Shown here one piece after another: positions 25,846 to 33,026 of a stretch of DNA of 33,026 nucleotides. Source of the stretch: an uncultured Verrucomicrobiales bacterium (GTDB lineage Bacteria > Verrucomicrobiota > Verrucomicrobiia > Verrucomicrobiales > Akkermansiaceae). The notes under the pieces are model-generated. The model did no database searches, had not been told where the DNA came from, and saw only the letters and a program-made list of their open reading frames with translations. Location: positions 1 to 33,026 of the forward strand of contig CALGJQ010000070.1 of NCBI GenBank assembly GCA_937928545.1, given 5' to 3'. A program made the position numbers and the translations under genes. Position 1 is the first letter of the stretch, and each line of letters starts with the position of its first letter.

Positions 25846-26562
25846 TTGGCAAGGATGAAGTTTCGATTAATTTTTGCGGGTTTGGGGTTTGCAGCTTCGG
25901 AAGAAAAGGTGAGTTTGGCGAAGGTGACGTTAAATCAGAACACTCTGAGGAAGGTAATCAGCGCTGCGGCGGTGCTGGCGGGACTGTTTTGGATTGTGGT
26001 GATGGTGTTCCCGATCGTGTTTACATGGGAAAAAGGAGATCATTTTGGGAACTTGTTGATGATTTTCTTGTCCTTTGTGATGTCGATTCCCGGAGTGATC
26101 CTGATTCGATCGGGGGTTCGGCTCTGGCGTGAAATGAGCGTTCAGTTTTTAGGTGGAGCGGTGGGTGGGCTTTGTATTGTGGGTGTTTTTGTTCTTTCTT
26201 CGGTGATTGACTCTCTTTTCAGCCGCTTATTTTCTTCGAGTGGATCTCAGATGAGCTTTGTGATCTTCTTTTCGGCGTTTGCAATGGTGCCTGTGTATTT
26301 GTTGGCGATGCGGTTTAGTTTAAAGCACCTGACAGGGGAGCAGAGGAGGGTTAGCGAGTTCGTGGGGAGGGGCTTGCTGGGGACTTTGGCCTTCGTCGCG
26401 TGGATGGGTATGGGAGATGTAGCCGAGATCTTTAAGAAGAGCTTTGAGCAATCGCCGTCTACAGGTAGCCTTGTTTACCTCCTTCCTGTCTTCCTCGCGT
26501 GGGTATTTTATCGAGTCGGTTGCTGGTGGTTTTGCAGTGGTCGGAAGTTGGAGATGAATTGA
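25846..26562 (+). CDS. polytopic membrane protein of unknown function
   Basis: A 238-residue protein with about five or six hydrophobic segments: around 38-60 (AAAVLAGLFWIVVMVFPIVF), 70-90, 104-120, 137-155, 177-190 and 215-230. No enzymatic motif or recognised family is visible. TTG 25846 is preceded by AAAGGA at a 9-base spacing; ATG 25855 is three codons later but has only a too-close AAGG. I keep the TTG start with reserve. It is divergent from the small basic protein gene and stands 49 bases before phoH-like. Confidence 0.7.
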   Translation: MARMKFRLIFAGLGFAASEEKVSLAKVTLNQNTLRKVISAAAVLAGLFWIVVMVFPIVFTWEKGDHFGNLLMIFLSFVMSIPGVILIRSGVRLWREMSVQFLGGAVGGLCIVGVFVLSSVIDSLFSRLFSSSGSQMSFVIFFSAFAMVPVYLLAMRFSLKHLTGEQRRVSEFVGRGLLGTLAFVAWMGMGDVAEIFKKSFEQSPSTGSLVYLLPVFLAWVFYRVGCWWFCSGRKLEMN

Positions 26563-26611
26563 GCTGGATTTGTGAATTGCAGCGGGGGGAGTGAGGGCGT
26601 AGACCGAGCGC

Positions 26612-27571
26612 GTGTCAGACGAACAGCAAATCAAGCTTGAGTATGAAAGTGCTCGGTTTTTGCAGGCTCTTTTTGGGCATGATGAGAAGGAATTACGCTA
26701 CCTAGAGGGGAAGGCGAAGGTCCGCATCGTGACTCGGGATGGTTGGTTGACGGCGACGGGGCGGAAGGAAGGCTGTGCTTTGGTGCAGGAGGTTTTTTCG
26801 GATTTGGAGGAGGCTCGTCGGAATGGGGGAGAGATTACAGCGCGGGAATTTCGGACGGCGGTTGATTTGGCGATGAGTGGAGGCGAAGGGGTGACGGCGC
26901 TGGGAAAAGTCCAGTTGGTGGGCGCGCGGGGTCGGAAAGCGGTGGTGGCGCGGAGTCCGCATCAGCTGGAGTATCTCAATGCGATGTTGGCGAACGATGT
27001 CGTTTTTGGCCTGGGGCCAGCAGGGACTGGGAAGACTTATTTGGCGGTGGCGATGGCTTTGGACCTTTTGAAGAAGAAGCTGATTAGCCGGGTTGTTTTG
27101 ACTCGTCCGGCAGTCGAGGCAGGTGAAGCTTTGGGGTTTTTGCCCGGTGATATGCGGGACAAGGTCGCGCCCTATTTGCGTCCGCTTTACGATGCCATCG
27201 ACGATATGTTGGGCTTTGAGGAAGGAGCGAAGCGCTTGGAGGATGGCACGATTGAGATTGCTCCGCTGGCCTATATGCGGGGGCGGACGCTTTCGCGCTC
27301 TTTTGTGATTCTCGATGAGGCGCAGAATACGACGCGTGAGCAGATGTTCATGGCGCTGACTCGTCTGGGGGAAGGATCGCGCTGTGTCATCACGGGTGAT
27401 GCCTCGCAGATCGACCTGAAAGAGAATCGGATGTCGGGTTTGCTGGAAGCAGAACGGGCGCTGGAGGGGGTGAAAGGGGTCGCTTTTAATCATTTCGACA
27501 CGAGCGATGTCGTCCGTCATCCTGTCGTCGGTCGGATCATCGAAGCCTACGAGGGTTATCGTGCAGACTAA
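26612..27571 (+). CDS. PhoH-like ATPase
   Basis: A 319-residue P-loop ATPase of the PhoH family. An N-terminal KH-like region is at about 25-75. The ATPase core has Walker A GPAGTGKT at 135-142, TRPAVEAGEALGFLPGD, and Walker B FVILDEAQN at 231-239, with VITGDASQIDL as sensor. Members are linked to RNA metabolism and usually sit beside ybeY, which is not present here. The start is GTG 26612; no ATG lies close. trkA begins 6 nt after its stop, so the two form an operon. Confidence 0.92.
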   Translation: MSDEQQIKLEYESARFLQALFGHDEKELRYLEGKAKVRIVTRDGWLTATGRKEGCALVQEVFSDLEEARRNGGEITAREFRTAVDLAMSGGEGVTALGKVQLVGARGRKAVVARSPHQLEYLNAMLANDVVFGLGPAGTGKTYLAVAMALDLLKKKLISRVVLTRPAVEAGEALGFLPGDMRDKVAPYLRPLYDAIDDMLGFEEGAKRLEDGTIEIAPLAYMRGRTLSRSFVILDEAQNTTREQMFMALTRLGEGSRCVITGDASQIDLKENRMSGLLEAERALEGVKGVAFNHFDTSDVVRHPVVGRIIEAYEGYRAD

Positions 27572-27577
27572 TTTCCT

Positions 27578-28924
27578 ATGAATATCATCATTGTTGGAGC
27601 TGGAGAGATTGGACGTCATTTGGCGATCGAGCTTTCGCGCCAAGATCATGTGGTCTCGGTGATTGAAAATGACGCGGCAGCCGCGGCTGAGTTGCAGAAC
27701 GAAATCGAGGGCAAGGTCGTGGTGGGCGATGGCTCAAGCGTGAATGCGCTGGCCGAAGCGAACATCGGGGAGTGTGAGTTATTCCTTTCGCTGACGAGTG
27801 AGAACTCGGTGAATTTGATCAGTGCCTCGATGGTGAAGTCGATGGGTGTGGAGCGGGTGATTAGCCGAGTCCATCCGGGCTTGCAGCGTGAAGAATGGCT
27901 CTTTGATTTTCGGGGGCACTTTGGGATCGATCATATTTTTAGCTCGGAGCGTCTCGCCGCGATTGAGTTGGCGAAGTTTATCCGGAACCCGGACTCGCTC
28001 GTGGTGGAGGAGATTGCGCGAGGGCGGATCGAGCTTCAGCAAGTGCGCGTAAGTCCAGATAGTGATGAAGTGGGGCATCCGCTGAAGTCCTTGAAGTTTC
28101 CGGCGAATACGCGGGTTGCTTTGATCAGTCGCGATGGGAAGCACGAGGTCGCGCATGCTGATTCAGTTTTAGAAGGGGGAGATATCGTCACGGTGTTTGG
28201 TGCGCCGCGAAAGCTGCGGACTTTAGTGGAGCGCTTGCAGAAAGAGGCTCACTTGAAAGAGGGACCGCGAGTGGTGATTTTTGGAGGCGGTGAATACGGG
28301 TTTTCGCTCGCACAAATGTTAGAGAGCTGGAATTGCCGCGTGCGAATCTTCGAGCGCGATCCAGACTTGGCTCGTGAGCTGACTGATCGACTTTCGAACA
28401 CCACCGTGATCAATGCCGATGCCACTTCGGTTGCTGAGTTAGAAGATGAACAAGTGGGAGAGGCGGACTTCTTTGTGGCGGCGAGTCGGAGTGACGAGGA
28501 TAACGTCATGACCTGTTTGCAGGCGCATAATCTAGGCACGAAAAATTGCCTCACTTTGATCCACCGCGCGGATTATGCGAAGGCGATTAGCACCTCGGGT
28601 CGTCACTTCGGGGTGGTGGCTGCGGTGAGCCCGCGCGAGGCTTCGCGGAAAGAGATTTCACGATACGTCACGACTCAGCGATTTCATGTTGTGCGCAAGT
28701 TGGGGGACGGGATTGTCCTGCAAACTCATATCGCCAAAGGCTCGAAGGCTGATGGTAAAACGGTTGGTGAACTGAATTGGCCGGAGGGCTGCGTCGTCGT
28801 GGGCTTATTGAAGGGGATTCAAGCCATCGTGCCAGGCGCGGATGCGGAGCTTTCAGCGGGGGACCAGGTTTTCGCAATGGTCGCGGATAAGGCGGAGAAG
28901 AAGTTTCTGAAGTTGATTCACTAG
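27578..28924 (+). CDS. trkA: Trk potassium uptake regulatory subunit TrkA
   Basis: A 448-residue cytoplasmic protein with two RCK units. The first nucleotide-binding fold is MNIIIVGAGEIGRHLAIELS, followed by an RCK-C domain around 135-215. The second begins near 229 (VVIFGGGEYGFSLAQML) and again ends with an RCK-C domain. It binds NAD(H) and gates a TrkH/TrkG channel, which is not encoded in this window. It is translated right after the PhoH-like gene. No clear terminator follows; 28925-29094 shows nothing recognisable. Confidence 0.95.
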   Translation: MNIIIVGAGEIGRHLAIELSRQDHVVSVIENDAAAAAELQNEIEGKVVVGDGSSVNALAEANIGECELFLSLTSENSVNLISASMVKSMGVERVISRVHPGLQREEWLFDFRGHFGIDHIFSSERLAAIELAKFIRNPDSLVVEEIARGRIELQQVRVSPDSDEVGHPLKSLKFPANTRVALISRDGKHEVAHADSVLEGGDIVTVFGAPRKLRTLVERLQKEAHLKEGPRVVIFGGGEYGFSLAQMLESWNCRVRIFERDPDLARELTDRLSNTTVINADATSVAELEDEQVGEADFFVAASRSDEDNVMTCLQAHNLGTKNCLTLIHRADYAKAISTSGRHFGVVAAVSPREASRKEISRYVTTQRFHVVRKLGDGIVLQTHIAKGSKADGKTVGELNWPEGCVVVGLLKGIQAIVPGADAELSAGDQVFAMVADKAEKKFLKLIH

Positions 28925-29094
28925 AGTGCCTTCTACTGATTTCATAGGCCGTGTCATGGAGGTGGATGGATCACTGTCAAGATGGGAGGGAACGTCTTCT
29001 TTTATTTTTCCAGCCGTTTCCACGAAATTTCTTTCTGGGAAAGCAGATTGAAGCCTTACGTGCCGTCATCGCTTGGATTTAGGGTAGAGGGATT

Positions 29095-29343
29095 TTAGTT
29101 TGGTTCTAGCATCATCAATTTTGAACTGCCAATCAACTCCTCGTTGATTCCCATTCTGATGGATTCGACAATCCCAAGCTCAACGACTTTGTCTGCCAGA
29201 AGTCTCAAGCTCCAGTTGGAAAAACCTTTGGGCTCGGACCCTAGGCGTAAAGCGATCACTTGTGCTTCTTGCTTGCCATCAAGTTTCTTTGCCACGGGAG
29301 GGGTTTTACGCTTCTTACCGTTGAGTGCGACCATCAATAACAT
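29095..29343 (-). pseudogene. IS630-type transposase relic
   Basis: An 82-codon frame whose core (KKLDGKQEAQVIALRLG, then WSLRLLADKVVELGIVESI) matches the second helix-turn-helix region of IS630-family transposases. The preceding N-terminal part and the whole DDE catalytic domain are missing, and after VESI the sequence loses family resemblance, as after a frameshift or deletion. No terminal inverted repeats are seen nearby. It lies between trkA and the ApbE gene and is a decayed insertion. Confidence 0.6.
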
Positions 29344-29434
29344 CGAAGAGGTAATGGGCCATTCGGCGAGGCACGAGCTGAAGTTTGCTCCTCAGCGTAG
29401 CGGAGACAATCCCAGTCATCTCACTTTGTTAAAG

Positions 29435-30487
29435 CTACTGCTTCTCCACCTTCGGGAAGCCTGAGGTAAAGGTCGCGGGCTTTTTGAATGGAATGAAGGC
29501 GGCTTCGATCTCCTTGGTCTTTTGAGTGAGTTCTAGGGCCTCGTTGCTCGGCAGGACTCGGAGAGCGGTGGCCCATGCGTCGGCGAGGAGGGCTGATTGG
29601 GCGAGGGTGGTCACGTTAAGGCGATCGGTCTTCGACTTGCCGCTGGAAGGATCGATGAGATGAGAATGACGAACCTCGTCCTGTTCAAAGAATTGGTAAG
29701 TGTCACCGGAGGTTGAGAGGGCGGTATTGCTGAGCTTTAGGGTGCCGAGCATTTCGCGAGAGGGGCATTCAATGCCGACGGTCCAGCCCATTTTTCCGGG
29801 GGGGGCTTCGGTAAAGAGCATTTCGCCACCGATGATGACGGCGGCTTGTTTGATCTTCGCTTTCCTCAGAACGAGCATCAATTGGTCGGTGATGTATCCT
29901 TTCGCAATTCCTCCCAGATCAATTTTCACAGGACGACGGAGCAAGATGGTCTTCGTCTTGGGATCGAGAATTAGATCCTTGTAGGAAGCGTGAGTGGCAT
30001 CTTTTGGAAGTCGCTTTTTCTGTTGCTCGCTTTCACGCCATTTCTGAGTGGCTTGGCCGAGGGTGATGTCGAAGGCGCCATTGCTTGCACTCGAAATTTC
30101 CTGTGCTTGTGCGATGACATGAAAGAGCTCCTCGCTGACTTTGTGGGCCAGGTTGATGGGCTTTGAGGACAGTCTTGAGACCTCGCTGTCGGGGAGGTAA
30201 TCAGAAAAGATCTGGTTGAGCTTTTTCACTCGCTCAAAACACTGCTCGGCTAAGTTTTGAGAGAGTTCCGTGTTGTTTGAGTAGAAAGCGATTTGAACGA
30301 GAGTGCCAAGATGAGGCTGAGAGAAGTAGTGCCTTTCGGGCGGGTTTTCTTCCTCTGCTTTCGCTTGGGCTGGTGAGGGATTTGGCAGCAGGCCAAGGAG
30401 CCAGATGGCCAAGCCGTAGTTCACAAGCGTGCTGACGAGGGGTCTGCTTGAACAGGCCAATTTTTCGATGGGGCGTGATCTACTCAT
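29435..30487 (-). CDS. ApbE-family FAD:protein FMN transferase
   Basis: A 350-residue flavin transferase that attaches FMN to a Thr of target redox proteins outside the cytoplasm. The N-terminal hydrophobic stretch (LVNYGLAIWLLGLLPNPSPAQA) is a signal peptide or anchor. The ApbE core has IDLGGIAKGYITD, VIIGGEML, ALSTSGDTYQ and HLIDPSSGKS, which bind flavin and Mg2+. Its start overlaps the end of the SUMF1-domain gene by 8 bases, marking it as the last gene of the oxidoreductase-SUMF1-apbE operon. The acceptor protein is not in the window. Confidence 0.9.
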   Translation of the reverse strand: MSRSRPIEKLACSSRPLVSTLVNYGLAIWLLGLLPNPSPAQAKAEEENPPERHYFSQPHLGTLVQIAFYSNNTELSQNLAEQCFERVKKLNQIFSDYLPDSEVSRLSSKPINLAHKVSEELFHVIAQAQEISSASNGAFDITLGQATQKWRESEQQKKRLPKDATHASYKDLILDPKTKTILLRRPVKIDLGGIAKGYITDQLMLVLRKAKIKQAAVIIGGEMLFTEAPPGKMGWTVGIECPSREMLGTLKLSNTALSTSGDTYQFFEQDEVRHSHLIDPSSGKSKTDRLNVTTLAQSALLADAWATALRVLPSNEALELTQKTKEIEAAFIPFKKPATFTSGFPKVEKQ

Positions 30488-31619
30488 CCGCCTCTACGCC
30501 GGAATTCCAGTAGTGATACATTTCCTCGACCGTTGGGATTTTTTCCGGACGTACGATTCTGAATCCAAGCCACGGAGTGGTGGTGTGATACCACAAACTT
30601 CTGGGTCGCTGAGGATCGATTATTTTCCAAACTGGGTCCGATTGATAGCGTGCCGCTGCTGAGATTTCCTCGAGCGACTGCTTCCAATGCCCCCCTTTAG
30701 TGACATGAGGATAGGGTTTGGTGGCCTTTACCCAAGGGTTGTGGACTTTGTCTTTGCCGAAGTAGTCCTTACGATTTGGGACGTATTGATCGAGGGTCCA
30801 TTCAAGGACATTTCCGTGCATGTCGAAGAGGCCTAGGGCGTTGGGCTTCTTTTGCCCGGGAACCTGATAGTGCGTTGAGCTGCCGCCAGCGAACCAAGCG
30901 TAGTCGTGAGCTTTGTCCGCGTCAGCTCCCCAAGAGTAGTTGGTGTCACTGCCGGCACGACAGGCGAATTCCCATTCCGCTTCGGTCGGAAGGCGGTAGA
31001 AATGCCCCGTTTGAAAGCTGATCCACTGGCAATATTTGTTCGCGGCATGTTGGGTCATGCTGAGCGCCGGGTGGCCATCCCGTTTCATGCCGAAGGTCAT
31101 CGGGTGATAGGGTGGGGTGGGGCGAGCGATGAACTCGATGTCGTTTTCGATTTGCTCGCGCATGAAGTCCAGGGGCTGTCCGTCCTTTTGTCGAGGAATC
31201 TGTGATAGCATGAAGGGCTCGTATGCTTCCCAGGTGATCTCGTGCTTGGCCATCCAGAAGGACGAGAGGGTCACTTGAAGGACATCGCCCTCACTTTCTC
31301 CACGCCAAGTAAACTCCCCACCTTTGATCGGGAGCATCTCGATCTGCGCACCTGAAGCGAGGGTGTCTTTAAATTCCACGAGCTTCTCGTCTTCGCCATT
31401 GTGGGTCTTTTTCTTGATCCCTTGATAGTCCACAATACGTTTGTGGACTACCTTGGCGAGGCGCATTTGCTCGTCATCAAAGCCGTCTTTTGTGAGGGCT
31501 GGTTTAATGTCGGCGGCTGATTCAGCTGGACTGGCCTGGGCGAGCGATCCGATGCAAAGCAAGAAGCTGAGGCAGCTCAAGGCAGTCTTTTTTTGAGAGT
31601 CGCCAAGGGGACGTGTCAT
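30480..31619 (-). CDS. secreted SUMF1-domain protein lacking FGE catalytic cysteines
   Basis: A 379-residue protein with a Sec signal (KKTALSCLSFLLCIGSLAQA) and a SUMF1/FGE domain: SSFWMAKHEITWEAYEPF, FYRLPTEAEWEFACRAG, NALGLFDMHGNVLEWTLD and VTKGGHWKQS. Where an active FGE has two cysteines after the GG-S/H motif, this one has none, so it is probably a binding or structural relative. I start at ATG 31619, 4 bases after the stop of the oxidoreductase; ATG 31682 lies inside that gene and would spoil the signal peptide. It overlaps apbE by 8 bases. Confidence 0.88.
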   Translation of the reverse strand: MTRPLGDSQKKTALSCLSFLLCIGSLAQASPAESAADIKPALTKDGFDDEQMRLAKVVHKRIVDYQGIKKKTHNGEDEKLVEFKDTLASGAQIEMLPIKGGEFTWRGESEGDVLQVTLSSFWMAKHEITWEAYEPFMLSQIPRQKDGQPLDFMREQIENDIEFIARPTPPYHPMTFGMKRDGHPALSMTQHAANKYCQWISFQTGHFYRLPTEAEWEFACRAGSDTNYSWGADADKAHDYAWFAGGSSTHYQVPGQKKPNALGLFDMHGNVLEWTLDQYVPNRKDYFGKDKVHNPWVKATKPYPHVTKGGHWKQSLEEISAAARYQSDPVWKIIDPQRPRSLWYHTTTPWLGFRIVRPEKIPTVEEMYHYWNSGVEADE

Positions 31620-31623
31620 GGAT

Positions 31624-32949
31624 TTATAGAAATTTAGTTTTGCCGGGAACTGGGTAGGGACGTGCTTCGAAGGGGGTCTCATAGGTCAGGTTCTTTACGT
31701 CCTCTAGTAAAATATCTTTCGAGGCCATGATCTGCTCACCCGTGATGAGTTGCCCAGTGTAGGCTGCGCTGCGGCCCATGATGCTGATGGCGTGACTGAT
31801 GGCGGTTTGATCGATCACATCATTGAAGACCTTACCTTCACGAATGTGTTTCATGAAAATATCGTGTTCTTGCTGGTAACCAAGATTGCTTTGATCTTCC
31901 CAGATTTTTTTGCCGTCGACTTCGATGAAAGCAGAGCCTCCCTGTGCTACTGCTCGTCCTTTATTCCCCACGACAATGTCTCCCGAGGCAGAATAGGTGC
32001 CGCGGATTTGGCGGCCAAAGAAGCTGGAAGTACGACCGTCTGCGTACTCGTAATTGAAGTTCCAGCTGTCCCAGGTGTTCCCTCCCTTGACGGGGGCGAT
32101 GTTGGCGCCATTTGCGTAGCAGCGGACAGGGAGCTGATCACCCATCCACCACGACATGCGATCAACTCCGTGAATGTGAAACTCGAGAGCGCCGTCACCG
32201 CTGAACTCGAGGAAATTTTGCCAGAAGCGCAGGCCCCATTCCATGTCTGACATGCTAGCCGGCTTAAACTTAGGGTCAGGTAGTTGGTTCGGGCGTCCGG
32301 CGCCACAGTAGGATGAGCTGACATTGAGAATGTCGCCAATGACGCCGTCTTGGAGGCGTTTGTGCATCTCCATGAGATGGGGGGTGTAGCGCCAGACAAG
32401 TCCAGTGAGGACTGATTGGCCAGCGGCCTGAGCTTTTTTTGCGTTCTCAACGATGCTGTGAAGACCGGGGATATCGAGCGCGTATGGCTTCTCCATGAAG
32501 ACGTGCTTCCCGGCGGCCACGGCTGCATCAAACTGAACCGGGCGGAAGGCCGGAGTGGTGGTAAGGAGGATAATATCAGCACCGCTATCGATGACTTTTT
32601 GGTAGGCATCAAAACCAACAAACTCGCGCTTGCCTCCATTAGTATCGACACGGCCTGCAAATTTCTTCGAGATACCCTCGATCTTTTTGAGGCGGCTTTC
32701 GACAATATCACCTGCAGCCCAGAGGACGGTGCCAGAATCGACATTCATGATGTCATTGACAGCTCCAGCCCCGCGACCGCCAAGGCCGATCACGCCGACT
32801 TTTAATTTGCCTTTGGGTGCTTTTTCGGCAGCGCTCACCAAGGGAACTCCGAGAGATGAAAGGCTCACGGCCGCTCCTCCGAGGACGCCGTTTTTCACAA
32901 AGCTGCGGCGGGAGAAAGTCGATTCGTGATCAGATGGTTGATTTGGCAT
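31624..32949 (-). CDS. Tat-exported Gfo/Idh/MocA-family oxidoreductase
   Basis: A 441-residue NAD(P)-dependent oxidoreductase. A twin-arginine signal (SRRSFVKNGVLGGAAVSL, RR at 14-15) leads to a Rossmann fold with VGVIGLGGRGAGA and a FMEKPYALD motif holding the catalytic-type Lys, then the C-terminal alpha/beta domain (FHIHGVDRMSWWMG). Such secreted copies are common in Planctomycetes and Verrucomicrobia, perhaps acting on sugars with a tightly bound cofactor folded before export. Substrate is unknown. It is the first gene of a three-gene operon with the SUMF1-domain and ApbE genes. Confidence 0.92.
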   Translation of the reverse strand: MPNQPSDHESTFSRRSFVKNGVLGGAAVSLSSLGVPLVSAAEKAPKGKLKVGVIGLGGRGAGAVNDIMNVDSGTVLWAAGDIVESRLKKIEGISKKFAGRVDTNGGKREFVGFDAYQKVIDSGADIILLTTTPAFRPVQFDAAVAAGKHVFMEKPYALDIPGLHSIVENAKKAQAAGQSVLTGLVWRYTPHLMEMHKRLQDGVIGDILNVSSSYCGAGRPNQLPDPKFKPASMSDMEWGLRFWQNFLEFSGDGALEFHIHGVDRMSWWMGDQLPVRCYANGANIAPVKGGNTWDSWNFNYEYADGRTSSFFGRQIRGTYSASGDIVVGNKGRAVAQGGSAFIEVDGKKIWEDQSNLGYQQEHDIFMKHIREGKVFNDVIDQTAISHAISIMGRSAAYTGQLITGEQIMASKDILLEDVKNLTYETPFEARPYPVPGKTKFL

Positions 32950-32976
32950 GGATCGTTTTTGTTTAACTTAGCGCTA

Positions 32977-33003
32977 ATTATCCAGCTTTGGACTCCCTTG
33001 CAA
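32977..33003 (-). promoter_or_regulatory. candidate promoter of the oxidoreductase operon
   Basis: On the minus strand TTGCAA (33003-32998), a short 15-base spacer and GATAAT (32982-32977) precede the start at 32949. A 10-bp palindrome TTAGCGCTAA (32968-32977) touches the -10 box. The spacer is short, so this is tentative. Confidence 0.3.
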
Positions 33004-33026
33004 AGAGAAATTGATTTTTCGTTTGG

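Overview
The window looks like chromosome from a bacterium of the Verrucomicrobia / PVC group. The evidence is a 51-residue 'small basic protein' of the type annotated in Chlamydiae, Verrucomicrobia and Planctomycetes (25642-25797), a formylglycine-generating-enzyme homologue, a Tat-exported Gfo/Idh/MocA oxidoreductase of the PVC type, and a Kdo-lipid A gene (kdsB). The + strand is G-rich almost throughout, including under most minus-strand genes, so those genes have C-rich codons. No species is claimed.

Layout. 1-420: possible start of a gene running off the left edge, a run of small hairpins, and tRNA-Ser(UGA). 421-1961 (minus): secreted FGE-like enzyme followed by a low-molecular-weight protein-tyrosine phosphatase. 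1998-4220 (plus): HisA of the eukaryotic (HIS6) type and a beta-CASP metallo-beta-lactamase RNase. 4250-13643 (minus): a defence island. Its frame is a type I restriction-modification system, with hsdM-hsdS at one end and hsdR at the other. Between them lie an HTH/DUF3800 gene pair and an AbiEi/AbiEii-like pair. The AbiE pair has a convincing promoter with an 18-bp perfect palindrome over its -10 region and start, and its second gene lies 3 nt from hsdR. A small structured RNA candidate sits between the two accessory pairs.

13741-17206 (minus): kdsB, pyrG and nagZ, a probable operon linking CTP synthesis with use of CTP in Kdo activation and with peptidoglycan recycling. kdsB has no ATG, GTG or TTG upstream of its core; the only sensible start is ATT behind a perfect Shine-Dalgarno. 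17334-21851 (plus): a sodium:solute symporter, a possible 36-codon ORF, dnaA and dnaN, closed by a strong bidirectional terminator. 21923-25797 (minus): small basic protein, RsuA/RluB-type pseudouridine synthase, acetyl-CoA synthetase and an unknown coiled-coil protein. 25846-28924 (plus): unknown membrane protein, PhoH-like ATPase and TrkA. 29095-29343: an IS630-type transposase relic. 29435-32949 (minus): an envelope-directed operon of a Tat-signal oxidoreductase, a SUMF1-domain protein without the catalytic cysteines, and an ApbE flavin transferase.

The most unusual parts are the nested defence island with its regulatory and RNA structures, and the ATT start of kdsB. All assignments come from reading the sequence; no database search was run.
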